Assembly: GCA_030348385.1 (NCBI GenBank)
Contig: JAUCFP010000006.1
Location: 1,054,001-1,118,000, forward strand
Reading direction: 5' to 3'
Source: Cytobacillus sp. NJ13
Lineage (GTDB): Bacteria > Bacillota > Bacilli > Bacillales > Cytobacillaceae
DNA length: 64,000 nucleotides
The notes beneath the pieces are model-generated. The model saw only the letters and a program-made list of their open reading frames with translations, was not told the origin of the DNA and searched no databases. Made by a program: the position numbers and the translations under genes. The stretch's first letter is position 1; each line of letters opens with the position of its first letter. Below, one piece after another: positions 53,710-62,289 of the stretch.

Positions 53710-54741
53710 GTGAGCGAATTGATTAATAACCGTGAACATCAGGGCCATCACAACAGTCCTGTTCAGAACTATGAAGGCAAAACTGTTCATCTGAAGCCTG
53801 AAGAACAGCCCGGACACCCCATACATACATTTATCCGGGAGAATAGGGCAATTGATAAGCATCTGAGGGAAAAGGTAAAAGTCCATCTCGAGGCGTTCAT
53901 CCAGGAGGATAACGTGGAAAATGCTTATAAACTATTAGAAGACTGTATCCTGCTGCTTGATCTTGATAAGCATTACAGCCGGAAGGAAAATCTGCTTTTC
54001 CCATACCTGGAGAAGTACGGAATCTATGGTCCAACAAATAATATGTGGAGCATCGATGACTTTATTAGGGATGGCATCAAGGATGCCAAGAACCTGCTCA
54101 GCCATTACAATGGGGACAAGCAAAAGGTCATCAATGCCGTGCGTTTCATTTTCAATGAAATTAGCGCCATGATTTACAGGGAGGAAAATATCCTTTTCCC
54201 CATGGCTTTAAAGAATCTTACAGAAGATGAATGGGTTAAGATTGCCCGTGAAAGCGACGAAATTGGCTTCTGTCTGACCGGCCCTGAAGAAGTATGGAGG
54301 CCCGAACGCAAAGGGATTGACGGGAAAGCAATATCAGAAGGCTATATCAAAATGGAAACTGGCATTTTATCCTTAAAACAGCTGGAACTATTATTCAATC
54401 ATTTGCCTGTCGATATCACATTCATTGATCATGAAGACACAGTCCGCTATTTCTCTCACGGAAAGGAAAGAATCTTTGCCAGAACCAAAGCTGTGATCGG
54501 GCGAACTGTGCAGAATTGCCATCCGCCCCGGAGTGTCCATGCTGTGGAAGAATTGCTGAAGGATTTCAAGGCAGGCCGAAAAGACTCTGAAGATTTCTGG
54601 ATAAAATTCAGAGATAAATATGTTTATATCCGTTATTTTGCTGTAAGGGATGAAAACGGAAGCTATGCAGGAACCCTTGAATTCACACAAAATATCAGTC
54701 CAATCCAGGAAATCGAGGGTGAAAAAAGAATCCTTTCATAA
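53710..54741 (+). CDS. Hemerythrin-like and PAS protein (DUF438-type)
   Basis: The 343-residue protein has a hemerythrin HHE domain (about 35-175, with HPIHTFIRENRAID, LDKHYSRKENLLFPYLE and YREENILFPM), whose His/Glu residues should bind two irons. A PAS domain follows (about 220-335, with LPVDITFIDHEDTVRYFS). Related DUF438 proteins have an extra N-terminal DUF438 domain that is missing here. It may sense oxygen, iron or nitric oxide. The start is GTG 53710 after AGGAGG. Confidence 0.85.
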   Translation: MSELINNREHQGHHNSPVQNYEGKTVHLKPEEQPGHPIHTFIRENRAIDKHLREKVKVHLEAFIQEDNVENAYKLLEDCILLLDLDKHYSRKENLLFPYLEKYGIYGPTNNMWSIDDFIRDGIKDAKNLLSHYNGDKQKVINAVRFIFNEISAMIYREENILFPMALKNLTEDEWVKIARESDEIGFCLTGPEEVWRPERKGIDGKAISEGYIKMETGILSLKQLELLFNHLPVDITFIDHEDTVRYFSHGKERIFARTKAVIGRTVQNCHPPRSVHAVEELLKDFKAGRKDSEDFWIKFRDKYVYIRYFAVRDENGSYAGTLEFTQNISPIQEIEGEKRILS

Positions 54742-54744
54742 TCA

Positions 54745-54782
54745 TAAAAAAGCTAAGAGCGTCCGGGCTCTTAGCTTTTTTT
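54745..54782. terminator. Bidirectional terminator after the hemerythrin-PAS gene
   Basis: AAAGCTAAGAGC pairs with GCTCTTAGCTTT, with A and T flanks serving both convergent genes. Confidence 0.88.
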
Positions 54783-55589
54783 GATTTTTGAAGGATTATT
54801 AATCTTATATAACACGGGTTCTTCTATAATGAATTCCTCGTCACAGTCTTTGCCTTTAGGCAATTTCTTTTTAACAATTTTTCCATCAAATTCAAGGCCT
54901 TCCCCTGGCTGAAGTTCAAATTTCTTCAGAGTTTTTGAGTGGGAGCACCAGCCAAGTCCCACTTCTACCGGTTCATTCTCTTGGATAACAACATCTTCCA
55001 GGACGATTACTTCATCATTATCTTCATTGAAATGGTTCCAGCTCAAGGCAAATTGTTTTACTTTAGCAGTAAAGTGGACCTTTTCTGCAGGCGGTTCCAA
55101 TGCTGGCTGTTTTTCCTTCTTGGCTTTTTTTGCAGAAGGCATTGTCTTATTGCTGTTTTCAGACGGACTCTTAGTAACGTCTTCAGACTTCTCACTGGCT
55201 TTTTTGGGAGCATCCTTTTCAGAAGGAGCAGAGGAGGTGTCCGCAAAATCAGCAGAAAGTGCTTTTCCAAAGCTTGGGGACTGCATCTCTTTAAGATAAG
55301 CCGGGTGTATGCAGCTCAGATTTCCGTCCTGAAATTCGATTATGATTGTATAATAATCACCAGACTCACCGTATGCCTGATAACCTTTCACGGTTACAAG
55401 GCGCTGCTGTGATTTTTCTTTATACCAGAATTCCTTCTTAACTTCCCTTGTAGTTGATAATCCCCATTCCCTGACTTTTTCTTCATAATGGGCATCATCC
55501 TGAAAAGTTTCAAAATTCCCCACTGGAGGAAAATAGGCCGTATTGTTTGGGTCTTCAATATGAGGCAGAGTTATTGCCAATCCGTCCAC
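54771..55589 (-). CDS. Hypothetical protein with low-complexity linker
   Basis: A 272-residue soluble protein with two ordered parts, about 1-110 and 165-272, joined by a Ser/Lys/Glu/Pro-rich linker. Its N-terminus reads ITLPHIEDPNNTAYFPPVGN. GTG 55589 is very close to AAAGGAT; TTG 55580 has better spacing (9 nt) and may be the true start. No family is recognised. It lies divergent from pepF copy 2. Confidence 0.6.
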   Translation of the reverse strand: MDGLAITLPHIEDPNNTAYFPPVGNFETFQDDAHYEEKVREWGLSTTREVKKEFWYKEKSQQRLVTVKGYQAYGESGDYYTIIIEFQDGNLSCIHPAYLKEMQSPSFGKALSADFADTSSAPSEKDAPKKASEKSEDVTKSPSENSNKTMPSAKKAKKEKQPALEPPAEKVHFTAKVKQFALSWNHFNEDNDEVIVLEDVVIQENEPVEVGLGWCSHSKTLKKFELQPGEGLEFDGKIVKKKLPKGKDCDEEFIIEEPVLYKINNPSKIKKS

Positions 55590-55709
55590 ATCCTTTCAAG
55601 ATTATTTTAATGGCCGTTCGTGATAAAATCAAAAATGTGGAAGGGTTTTTCCGAAAACTTTTGAATATAGTTAATAAATGAATGACAGTTTTGCGGTAAA
55701 GGAGTCTAT

Positions 55710-57500
55710 ATGATGAAGACATTCAAAAACAGAAATGATGTTCCGTTAAATGAAAAATGGAATCTTGAAGACATTTATTCAAGTTTGGAAAAATGGGACG
55801 AAGATTACCAGAGGATTGAACAATTAGCTGATAAACTGAAGACCTATGATGGACAGATTCATGATGGTTATTCCCTTTATCAATATCTCGAGCAAAAAGA
55901 AAAACTTTCTTACATATTTAATAAGCTCTATGCATATGCGATGCTGAAAACAGATGAAGACACACGGGTCACTGATTCGCAGGCATTTGTGGACAGGGCA
56001 AAGCAATTAAGCGTTAAAATCAGTTCATCCACTTCTTTTTTTATGCCTTTTCTTTTAAGTCTGGATGAAGAAGCCCTAAAAAGCTATATTGCTGAGGAAA
56101 AGGGCTTGAAATATTTTGAGGAAGACCTGCTCGAATCCTTCCGCTATAAGCCGCATGTCCTTAATAAAGACAAGGAAGAAATTTTGTCCCGCCTTGGCGA
56201 AGCACTTTCGGTTCCCAGTCATACATTTGGAATGATGAATAATGCTGATATAAAGTTTGGCGATGTAACAAAAGACGATGGCGAAAAGGTTGAACTGACA
56301 CGCGGCATGTATGCCAAAATTATGGAAGAGGAAGACCGGGAAAAGAGAAAAGAAGCGTATAAGGCCTATTACCAGCCGTATGTGCAGCTAAAGAATTCCA
56401 TTGCTTCCACCCTTTCTGCTGCGATAAAAAACAATGTGAGCATGGCCAACATCCGGAATTATCCTTCAGCCCTTGAAAAAGGATTATTTGGAGATAAGGT
56501 ACCAAAGGAAGTATATGTAAATCTTATTGAGACAACTAAAAAAAATATTGGGGCAATGCATCAATATACCAGGATCCGCAAGAAACAGTTAGGCCTTGAC
56601 GAGCTGCGGCAATATGATTTGAGTGTTCCATTAGCAGAGGGTGTAAAACCTGATATATCGTACGAAGAAGCTTATGAAACGATGTGTAAAGCATTGGAGC
56701 CTCTTGGAGAGGATTATATTAATATTCTCAAGGAGTTTAAGTCAGGGCGTTATATTGATGTGCGGGAAACTCCAGGGAAGCGGTCAGGGGCGTATAACCT
56801 GGGCATCTATGGCGTTCATCCTTATATCCTGCTGAATCACCGTGATGATCTGGACAGCCTTTTTACACTTGCTCATGAATGCGGACATGGGGTCCACAGC
56901 AAGCTGAGCTCACAGCACCAGCCGCAGATTACCGCCCGTTATAGCATCTTTGTAGCGGAAGTGGCTTCAACAGTGAACGAAGTGCTGTTGATTCATTATT
57001 TGCTGAACAGGGAAAAGGATAAACAAGTCCGCAGACATCTCCTTAATCATTTTATTGATCAGTTTAAAGGAACCTTCTTCACCCAAGTCATGTTTGCTGA
57101 GTTTGAGATGAAAACGCATGAATTAGCAGAAAAGGGAGAGCCGCTTAACGCTGAAGTTTTCAGCGGAATCTATGAACGCTTATTCCGCGAATATAATGGG
57201 GATGAAATAGTCTTTGATGAAGAGGTGAAATTCGGCTGGGCAAGGATCCCTCATTTTTACCGTCCATTTTATGTTTATAAGTACGCTACCGGATTTGCGT
57301 CTGCCATTCATCTGGCAGCGAAAATTCTTGAAGGGGACAAAGAAACGCTGAATAGCTATCTTGAGTTCTTAAAAAGCGGAAGTTCCGATTACCCGCTTGA
57401 GCTGTTAAAGAAAACCGGAGTGGATCTGACTTCCCCATATCCAATTGAAAACTCCCTTCGGAAATTCAGAGATCTTGTAGAAGAATTCGGTAACCAATAG
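55710..57500 (+). CDS. pepF: Oligoendopeptidase F, M3 family (second of two)
   Basis: The 596-residue zinc peptidase has HECGH at 389-393 and the EVASTVNE glutamate helix, the common PepF form (compare B. subtilis YjbG). It hydrolyses oligopeptides in the cytosol. ATG 55710 or the adjacent ATG 55713 follows AAAGGAG. It differs clearly from the copy at 9275-11089. A terminator follows, separating it from the glycosyltransferase. Confidence 0.93.
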   Translation: MMKTFKNRNDVPLNEKWNLEDIYSSLEKWDEDYQRIEQLADKLKTYDGQIHDGYSLYQYLEQKEKLSYIFNKLYAYAMLKTDEDTRVTDSQAFVDRAKQLSVKISSSTSFFMPFLLSLDEEALKSYIAEEKGLKYFEEDLLESFRYKPHVLNKDKEEILSRLGEALSVPSHTFGMMNNADIKFGDVTKDDGEKVELTRGMYAKIMEEEDREKRKEAYKAYYQPYVQLKNSIASTLSAAIKNNVSMANIRNYPSALEKGLFGDKVPKEVYVNLIETTKKNIGAMHQYTRIRKKQLGLDELRQYDLSVPLAEGVKPDISYEEAYETMCKALEPLGEDYINILKEFKSGRYIDVRETPGKRSGAYNLGIYGVHPYILLNHRDDLDSLFTLAHECGHGVHSKLSSQHQPQITARYSIFVAEVASTVNEVLLIHYLLNREKDKQVRRHLLNHFIDQFKGTFFTQVMFAEFEMKTHELAEKGEPLNAEVFSGIYERLFREYNGDEIVFDEEVKFGWARIPHFYRPFYVYKYATGFASAIHLAAKILEGDKETLNSYLEFLKSGSSDYPLELLKKTGVDLTSPYPIENSLRKFRDLVEEFGNQ

Positions 57501-57509
57501 AAGGACCTG

Positions 57510-57542
57510 GCCTGTTTCTTGACTTAGGGAACAGGCTTTTTT
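57510..57542 (+). terminator. Terminator after pepF (second copy)
   Basis: GCCTGTT (57510-57516) pairs with AACAGGC (57530-57536), followed by TTTTTT. Confidence 0.88.
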
Positions 57543-57668
57543 CCTGCATAATTAAAAGAACAGCTTGCTGAATACAATTAATGGACAGGATGAAATATTC
57601 CTGCAATAATTGATGCAAACTTAATTTAAAACGAAGATAGTGCAAATATAATTGTGAAGGATGAAAGG

Positions 57669-58679
57669 ATGAAAGTACTTCTGGCAAGCCCAAATTTTCA
57701 CCAGGCAAGAGGAAATACGGTTACCGTTCAGCGTATTGCTGATGGACTTAATAAACTGGGCATCGAGACTAAAATCATTAATATCACAGACGATCGCGAA
57801 TTAACTTGCCTGCCAAAAGCTGATATCGTGCATGGCTTTAACGCTTACAGGTTTGGCGAATTTATTAAAGGGCTTGGTAAAAGGCCTGAAAGATATGTTG
57901 TAACCATGACTGGCACAGACTTAAATATCGATCTTTATGATCCGGTAAAAAAAGCCGTTGTTTTTGAAACCATCCTCCATGCCGAAGCTATACACGTATT
58001 TGATGAAGAAGCCAAGCTGGTACTGGCAAAAGAATTTCCCGAGGCAAGAGATAAAATCAGTGTTATCCATCAGGGCACTGTAATATTTCCTGAACCTGGA
58101 GGCGATTATAAAAAGGAACCTGGCACTTTTTTATTTTTGCTGCCGGCAGGGATCCGCAAGGTAAAAAATATCCCTTTTGCCATAGAAAAGCTTAAAATGA
58201 TTTACGAAAAAAATCCCGAGATCCGCCTTTGGGTGGCGGGCCCTATTATTGAAGAAGAAGAAGGATATATTGTAAAGTCCCTTGCAGAAGAGAATAAAGA
58301 GTGGATTCAATATCTTGGGCAAATCCCCCATCATCATATGGGAGAGCTATACAGGCAAGCTGATGCCGTATTGAATACATCCCATTCTGAAGGCCAGCCT
58401 GCAGCTCTTTTAGAAGCTATGGAATATCGCCTTCCAGTACTTGCAGCCAATAACCTGGGCAACCGAAATATCATTGACCATCAGGAAACCGGATTAATCT
58501 ATACTAATCCGGTCGAATTTCTTGATTATGCAGACAAACTAGTGAATAATTACGAGTTGAGGATAAAATTGGGGCGGGCTGCCAAATTCTATGTTGAGTG
58601 CAGCCATTCTTCGGAATATGAAGCTAAAACACTTCAAAAAATTTACAAAACAATTTTAGAAAAGTCCCCAAGTAAATAA
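57669..58679 (+). CDS. GT4 glycosyltransferase next to selD (possible SenB-like selenosugar synthase)
   Basis: The 336-residue protein has a two-domain GT-B fold. The acceptor-side motif GNTVTVQRIADGL is at about 14-26, VVTMTGTDLNIDLYDP near 77-92, and the donor-binding Glu region HSEGQPAALLEAMEY near 242-256. The TGTDL block is a feature I recall from SenB, which couples UDP-GlcNAc with selenophosphate. It precedes selD by only 24 bp, which supports a selenium role. The SenA partner is not in the window. I start at ATG 57669 after AAGG; the GTG upstream is weaker. A plain hexosyltransferase is the alternative. Confidence 0.7.
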   Translation: MKVLLASPNFHQARGNTVTVQRIADGLNKLGIETKIINITDDRELTCLPKADIVHGFNAYRFGEFIKGLGKRPERYVVTMTGTDLNIDLYDPVKKAVVFETILHAEAIHVFDEEAKLVLAKEFPEARDKISVIHQGTVIFPEPGGDYKKEPGTFLFLLPAGIRKVKNIPFAIEKLKMIYEKNPEIRLWVAGPIIEEEEGYIVKSLAEENKEWIQYLGQIPHHHMGELYRQADAVLNTSHSEGQPAALLEAMEYRLPVLAANNLGNRNIIDHQETGLIYTNPVEFLDYADKLVNNYELRIKLGRAAKFYVECSHSSEYEAKTLQKIYKTILEKSPSK

Positions 58680-58703
58680 TGAATAGGCAAGGAGAGAGAA
58701 AAT

Positions 58704-59753
58704 ATGTCGAGAGAAGAAATCATAAAACTAACTTCTTTATCTACAAAAGGCGGCTGAGGATGCAAAATTGGTCCTGAAGACCTGGCGCAGGTTCTGCGTC
58801 ATTTGCCAAAGTCTGTACCTGACCCCAACCTTTTAGTAGGACTGGATACATCTGATGATGCAGGCGTATATAAAATAAATGATGAAACTGCCCTGGTGCA
58901 GACACTTGATTTCTTTACTCCTATCGTGGATGACCCATATATGTTCGGGCAGATTGCCGCAGCCAATTCACTTAGCGATATTTACGCTATGGGCGGAAAG
59001 CCAATAACCGTTATGAATATTGTAGGTTTTCCAATCAGTAAATTGGATAAAGGCATCCTTGCAGACATTCTGGCTGGCGCATCCGATAAAGTTAGAGAAT
59101 CCGGTGCTGTTTTAGTTGGAGGGCACTCCATTGACGACCAGGAGCCAAAATTCGGTTTATCTGTGACTGGAACAGTACACCCTGAACGAGTTAGAACAAA
59201 TGCAGGAGCCAAACCTGGTGACAAACTGATTTTAACCAAGCCGATTGGCGTGGGGATACTTACTCAAGCGATAAAAAGGGATATGCTGGATCAGGAAGGA
59301 ATCGACCGTGTAATGGAAGTCATGGCTGCCTTAAATAAAGACGCAGCTGAAGCTATGGATAACTACCAGGTCAATGCCTGCACAGACATTACTGGTTTTG
59401 GCCTTCTCGGACACGCAATGGAGATTGCGGAAGGAAGCGGCACAGGCATTACCATTGAAAGCAAGGCCGTTCCAATCCTTCCAAAAACAAGAGAGCTTGC
59501 TGAACAGAATATTATTCCTGGAGGCTCCAAAAAGAATCATAAATGGCTGTCCGGCCGGATTCAGTATGAAAATATTGATGATGTGGACCAAGTGATACTA
59601 TGTGATGCCATCACTTCTGGGGGACTTTTAATAACCGTTCCTGAAACTGAAACTGAATTGCTCCTAAAAGACCTTAAGGAAAAAGGAGTAGAATGGGCTT
59701 CCATCATTGGGACTGTAACAGATCAGAATCCTGGAAAGATTACTGTTATCTGA
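58704..59753 (+). CDS. selD: Selenophosphate synthetase, selenocysteine-containing
   Basis: SelD makes selenophosphate from selenide and ATP, the selenium donor for Sec-tRNA. The gene starts at ATG 58704 (MSREEIIKL) after AAGGAGAGAG and runs 349 residues through an in-frame TGA at codon 18 (58755-58757). That codon falls in the catalytic motif GG-U-GCK, where other SelD proteins have Cys or Sec. A stem-loop follows at SECIS distance. Blocks such as LDTSDDAGVY and TDITGFGLLGHAMEI confirm the family. Ignoring the Sec codon would wrongly start the ORF at 58803. The organism must own SelA, SelB and tRNA-Sec, which are outside this window. Confidence 0.95.
58784..58800 (+). promoter_or_regulatory. 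SECIS element of selD
   Basis: GGCGCAG pairs with CTGCGTC (one G-U) around loop GTT, 26 nt after the UGA. The core GCAGGTTCTGC is strikingly like the E. coli fdhF SECIS. Loop G position and spacing fit the bacterial SECIS model. Confidence 0.75.
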
Positions 59754-59782
59754 AAAAAGGACTCGAAAAGAGTCCTTTTTTA
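59754..59782 (+). terminator. Terminator after selD
   Basis: AAAAGGACTC pairs with GAGTCCTTTT, followed by T residues. The next gene starts 35 bp later, so read-through may couple it to selD. Confidence 0.88.
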
Positions 59783-59816
59783 CCTTTACTAAAAAACAAA
59801 ACAAGGAAGTGCAAAC

Positions 59817-60719
59817 ATGAAAAAATTCTTAATGCTCATGACTATCTTTTCACTGATGCTCCTGTCAGCATGCAGCGGCAATGAAGCAGATAACACAGAC
59901 GGAAACGGAAAAGAACAATCGAAAGAAACGTTCACCATTGGGGTCATTCCAGTTCAAACAGAGGGATCCATGGAAGCTGCCATGGACAAACTGCAGTCCA
60001 CTTTATCGGAAAAACTCGATAGGGATGTAGCTGTAGAAGTATATCCGGATTATAACGGGGTAGTGGAAGCCATGAACTACGATAAAATTGATATGGCTTA
60101 TTTCGGCCCGTTAACATATGTTGTTGCACATGAGAAGAGCGGCGCAAAAGCCATCATTACACAGCTGATCGATGGAGAGCCATTCTATTATTCATATATC
60201 ATCACCCATAAAGACAATCCATGGAATTCACTTGAAGATTTCCTGAAAAACAGCAGTGAAGCAGACTTTGCCTTCGGTGATATCAATTCAACTTCAGGAT
60301 CTCTAATCCCGTCCATTGAATTGAAGGACCGCGAAGTTTACAAATCAGAGGATGAACACAGCTTTAAGTCCGTCAGATTTACCGGCTCGCATGATGCTAC
60401 TGCATTGGCAGTTCAAAATAAGCAGGTTGATGCAGGTGCGATTGACAGCGCCATTTACAATCAACTAGTGGATTCAGGAAAAGTGGATGGAAATCAGATT
60501 AAAACCATCTGGAAATCAGAAAAGCTATTTCAGTACCCATGGGCTGTACATGAAAACACCGATGAAGAAACGATTAAAGCATTAAAAGAAGCATTTCTAG
60601 CGATTGAAGATCCGGAAATTTTAGATGCTTTCGGGGCAAGCGGATTTACAGAGGCAAGCAATGAAGATTATGAAAGCATTCGCCAGGCTGCCCTAAAAGA
60701 GGGACTCATTAAAGAATAG
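59817..60719 (+). CDS. phnD: PhnD-type ABC transporter substrate-binding lipoprotein
   Basis: The 300-residue protein has a lipoprotein signal peptide (LLSAC, Cys19) and a type 2 periplasmic-binding fold of the phosphate/phosphonate/phosphite family. Family motifs are IDMAYFGPLTYV, GDINSTSGSLIP and GSHDATALAVQ. It delivers an oxyanion-like ligand to the permease encoded next. The start has ACAAGGAAG. Given selD upstream, selenite is an inferred candidate besides phosphonate or phosphite. Confidence 0.9.
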   Translation: MKKFLMLMTIFSLMLLSACSGNEADNTDGNGKEQSKETFTIGVIPVQTEGSMEAAMDKLQSTLSEKLDRDVAVEVYPDYNGVVEAMNYDKIDMAYFGPLTYVVAHEKSGAKAIITQLIDGEPFYYSYIITHKDNPWNSLEDFLKNSSEADFAFGDINSTSGSLIPSIELKDREVYKSEDEHSFKSVRFTGSHDATALAVQNKQVDAGAIDSAIYNQLVDSGKVDGNQIKTIWKSEKLFQYPWAVHENTDEETIKALKEAFLAIEDPEILDAFGASGFTEASNEDYESIRQAALKEGLIKE

Positions 60720-60730
60720 GGCTGATAAGA

Positions 60731-61486
60731 TTGTGGTTTAAAAAACGCAGCATATTAACATATTTCCTATTGGCTTTATTTGTTTATCTAAGCATGAGGC
60801 TAACGGAATTCGATTTATCGAAATTCAAAGACTTCCGCAATATGATAGACTTTCTGTCCCATTGGTTCCCGATGGATTTTTCTCTTCTTCCAAAGATACT
60901 TGAAGACAGTCTGGAAACATTGGCCATGGCTTTTCTGGGAAGCTTTTTCGGGCTTATTATCGGACTTCCCTTAAGCTTTATGGCCGCCAAAAACACGTCC
61001 GGCTCTAAACTTATTTACCATTTAACCAGAGTCGGCCTTAGTTTTGTCCGTTCCATCCCTGAAATTGTTTTCGGTCTGATTCTTCTTACGGCTCTTGGAC
61101 TTGGTCCTTTTCCTGCTGTCCTGGCCATTATGTTTCATAACATTGGGGTTCTGGGAAAACTGATCTCAGAACTCATTGAAGCATCCGATCCCGGCCCGCA
61201 GGAGGCCATGAAAGCAGTTGGTGCAAAAAGCTGGTTTGCTTCCCTCTTCAGCATCCTGCCCCAAATATGGCCAAATGTATTATCGAATTACTTCTACCGG
61301 TTTGAGGTTGCCATTCGAACTTCTCTTATATTGGGTTTTATTGGCGGTGGAGGAATTGGCCAAAGACTTTTTAATGATTTTAAAACCTTCCAATACAGTT
61401 CAGTTTCGCTCGATGTACTGGTTATTATGATCATCGTTATTCTAGTGGATCTTTTCGGAAGCTATGTTAGGAACCGAGTGATATAA
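60731..61486 (+). CDS. phnE: PhnE-type ABC transporter permease
   Basis: The 251-residue membrane protein has about six membrane segments and the permease EAA-type loop EAMKAVGAKSWFASLFSILPQ, plus the GFIGGGGIGQRL segment. TTG 60731 is the start, after AATAGGGCTGAT. It lies 11 bp after phnD and 12 bp before phnC, so the three genes form one operon. Confidence 0.9.
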   Translation: MWFKKRSILTYFLLALFVYLSMRLTEFDLSKFKDFRNMIDFLSHWFPMDFSLLPKILEDSLETLAMAFLGSFFGLIIGLPLSFMAAKNTSGSKLIYHLTRVGLSFVRSIPEIVFGLILLTALGLGPFPAVLAIMFHNIGVLGKLISELIEASDPGPQEAMKAVGAKSWFASLFSILPQIWPNVLSNYFYRFEVAIRTSLILGFIGGGGIGQRLFNDFKTFQYSSVSLDVLVIMIIVILVDLFGSYVRNRVI

Positions 61487-61498
61487 AGGAGGCCTGAA

Positions 61499-62272
61499 AT
61501 GCTTGAGATTCGAAATATAACAGTCCGTTATCCCGGCATGAAGCATAATGCCCTGAATTCCATAAACCTGAAGATCCATCCTGGTGATTTTGTTTGTGTG
61601 TTAGGTAAAAGCGGTGCTGGAAAATCCACTTTGATCCGCTGTTTAAATGGCTTGCAGACACCATCATCTGGGGAAATCATCTGGGATGGCCTATCCTTTT
61701 CTGCACTGAGTGATGAACAGCTACGAAAAATCCGCAGGGAGATGGGAATGATCTTTCAGCATTTTAATTTAATTCCCCGATTAACTGTCCTGCAAAATGT
61801 TCTGACAGGTATGTTCGGATACAGGAGCAGCTTCAAAAACCTTATTGGATGGTTCACAGATGAAGAAAAGGCTCAGGCTAAACAAGTCATTGCAGAGGTG
61901 GGCTTAGCCGATTTTGCCGATCGAAGGGTCGAGCATCTTAGCGGAGGGCAGAAACAGAGAGTCGGCATTGCAAGGGCAATCCTTCAAAAACCAAGGTTCC
62001 TTCTAGGCGACGAGCCTGTTGCGAGCCTGGATCCGGGAACTTCAGACCGGATATTCAGCCTTCTTCAGGAGATGCATGAGAGGCATAAGCTTCAAACCAT
62101 TATAAATGTCCATGATGTTCAGTTAGCTAAACGTTATGCAACCCGCATTATCGCTTTAAAAGATGGGGAAGTCGTTTTTGATGATAAACCAGAGCAGTTT
62201 ACAGACGATATGTATGTATTTACATATGATGCAGAAAGTTATGGCGAAAAGTCATATATCCGTTCAACTTAG
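61499..62272 (+). CDS. phnC: PhnC-type ABC transporter ATPase
   Basis: The 257-residue ATPase has Walker A GKSGAGKST (35-43), the signature LSGGQ, Walker B FLLGDEP and the switch His in NVHD. It matches the phosphonate/oxyanion branch (NVLTGMFGY, VGLADFADRR). It drives import with the permease and binding lipoprotein. The start has AAAGGAGG. The deacetylase gene begins 17 bp after its stop. Confidence 0.92.
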   Translation: MLEIRNITVRYPGMKHNALNSINLKIHPGDFVCVLGKSGAGKSTLIRCLNGLQTPSSGEIIWDGLSFSALSDEQLRKIRREMGMIFQHFNLIPRLTVLQNVLTGMFGYRSSFKNLIGWFTDEEKAQAKQVIAEVGLADFADRRVEHLSGGQKQRVGIARAILQKPRFLLGDEPVASLDPGTSDRIFSLLQEMHERHKLQTIINVHDVQLAKRYATRIIALKDGEVVFDDKPEQFTDDMYVFTYDAESYGEKSYIRST

Positions 62273-62289
62273 ATAAGGAGGCAGAGGAA

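Noticed and set aside
58803-59753. Short selD starting at an internal Met-like codon
   Set aside because: It lacks a ribosome binding site and the ATP/selenium-binding N-terminus. The frame upstream with UGA as Sec restores the full family sequence.
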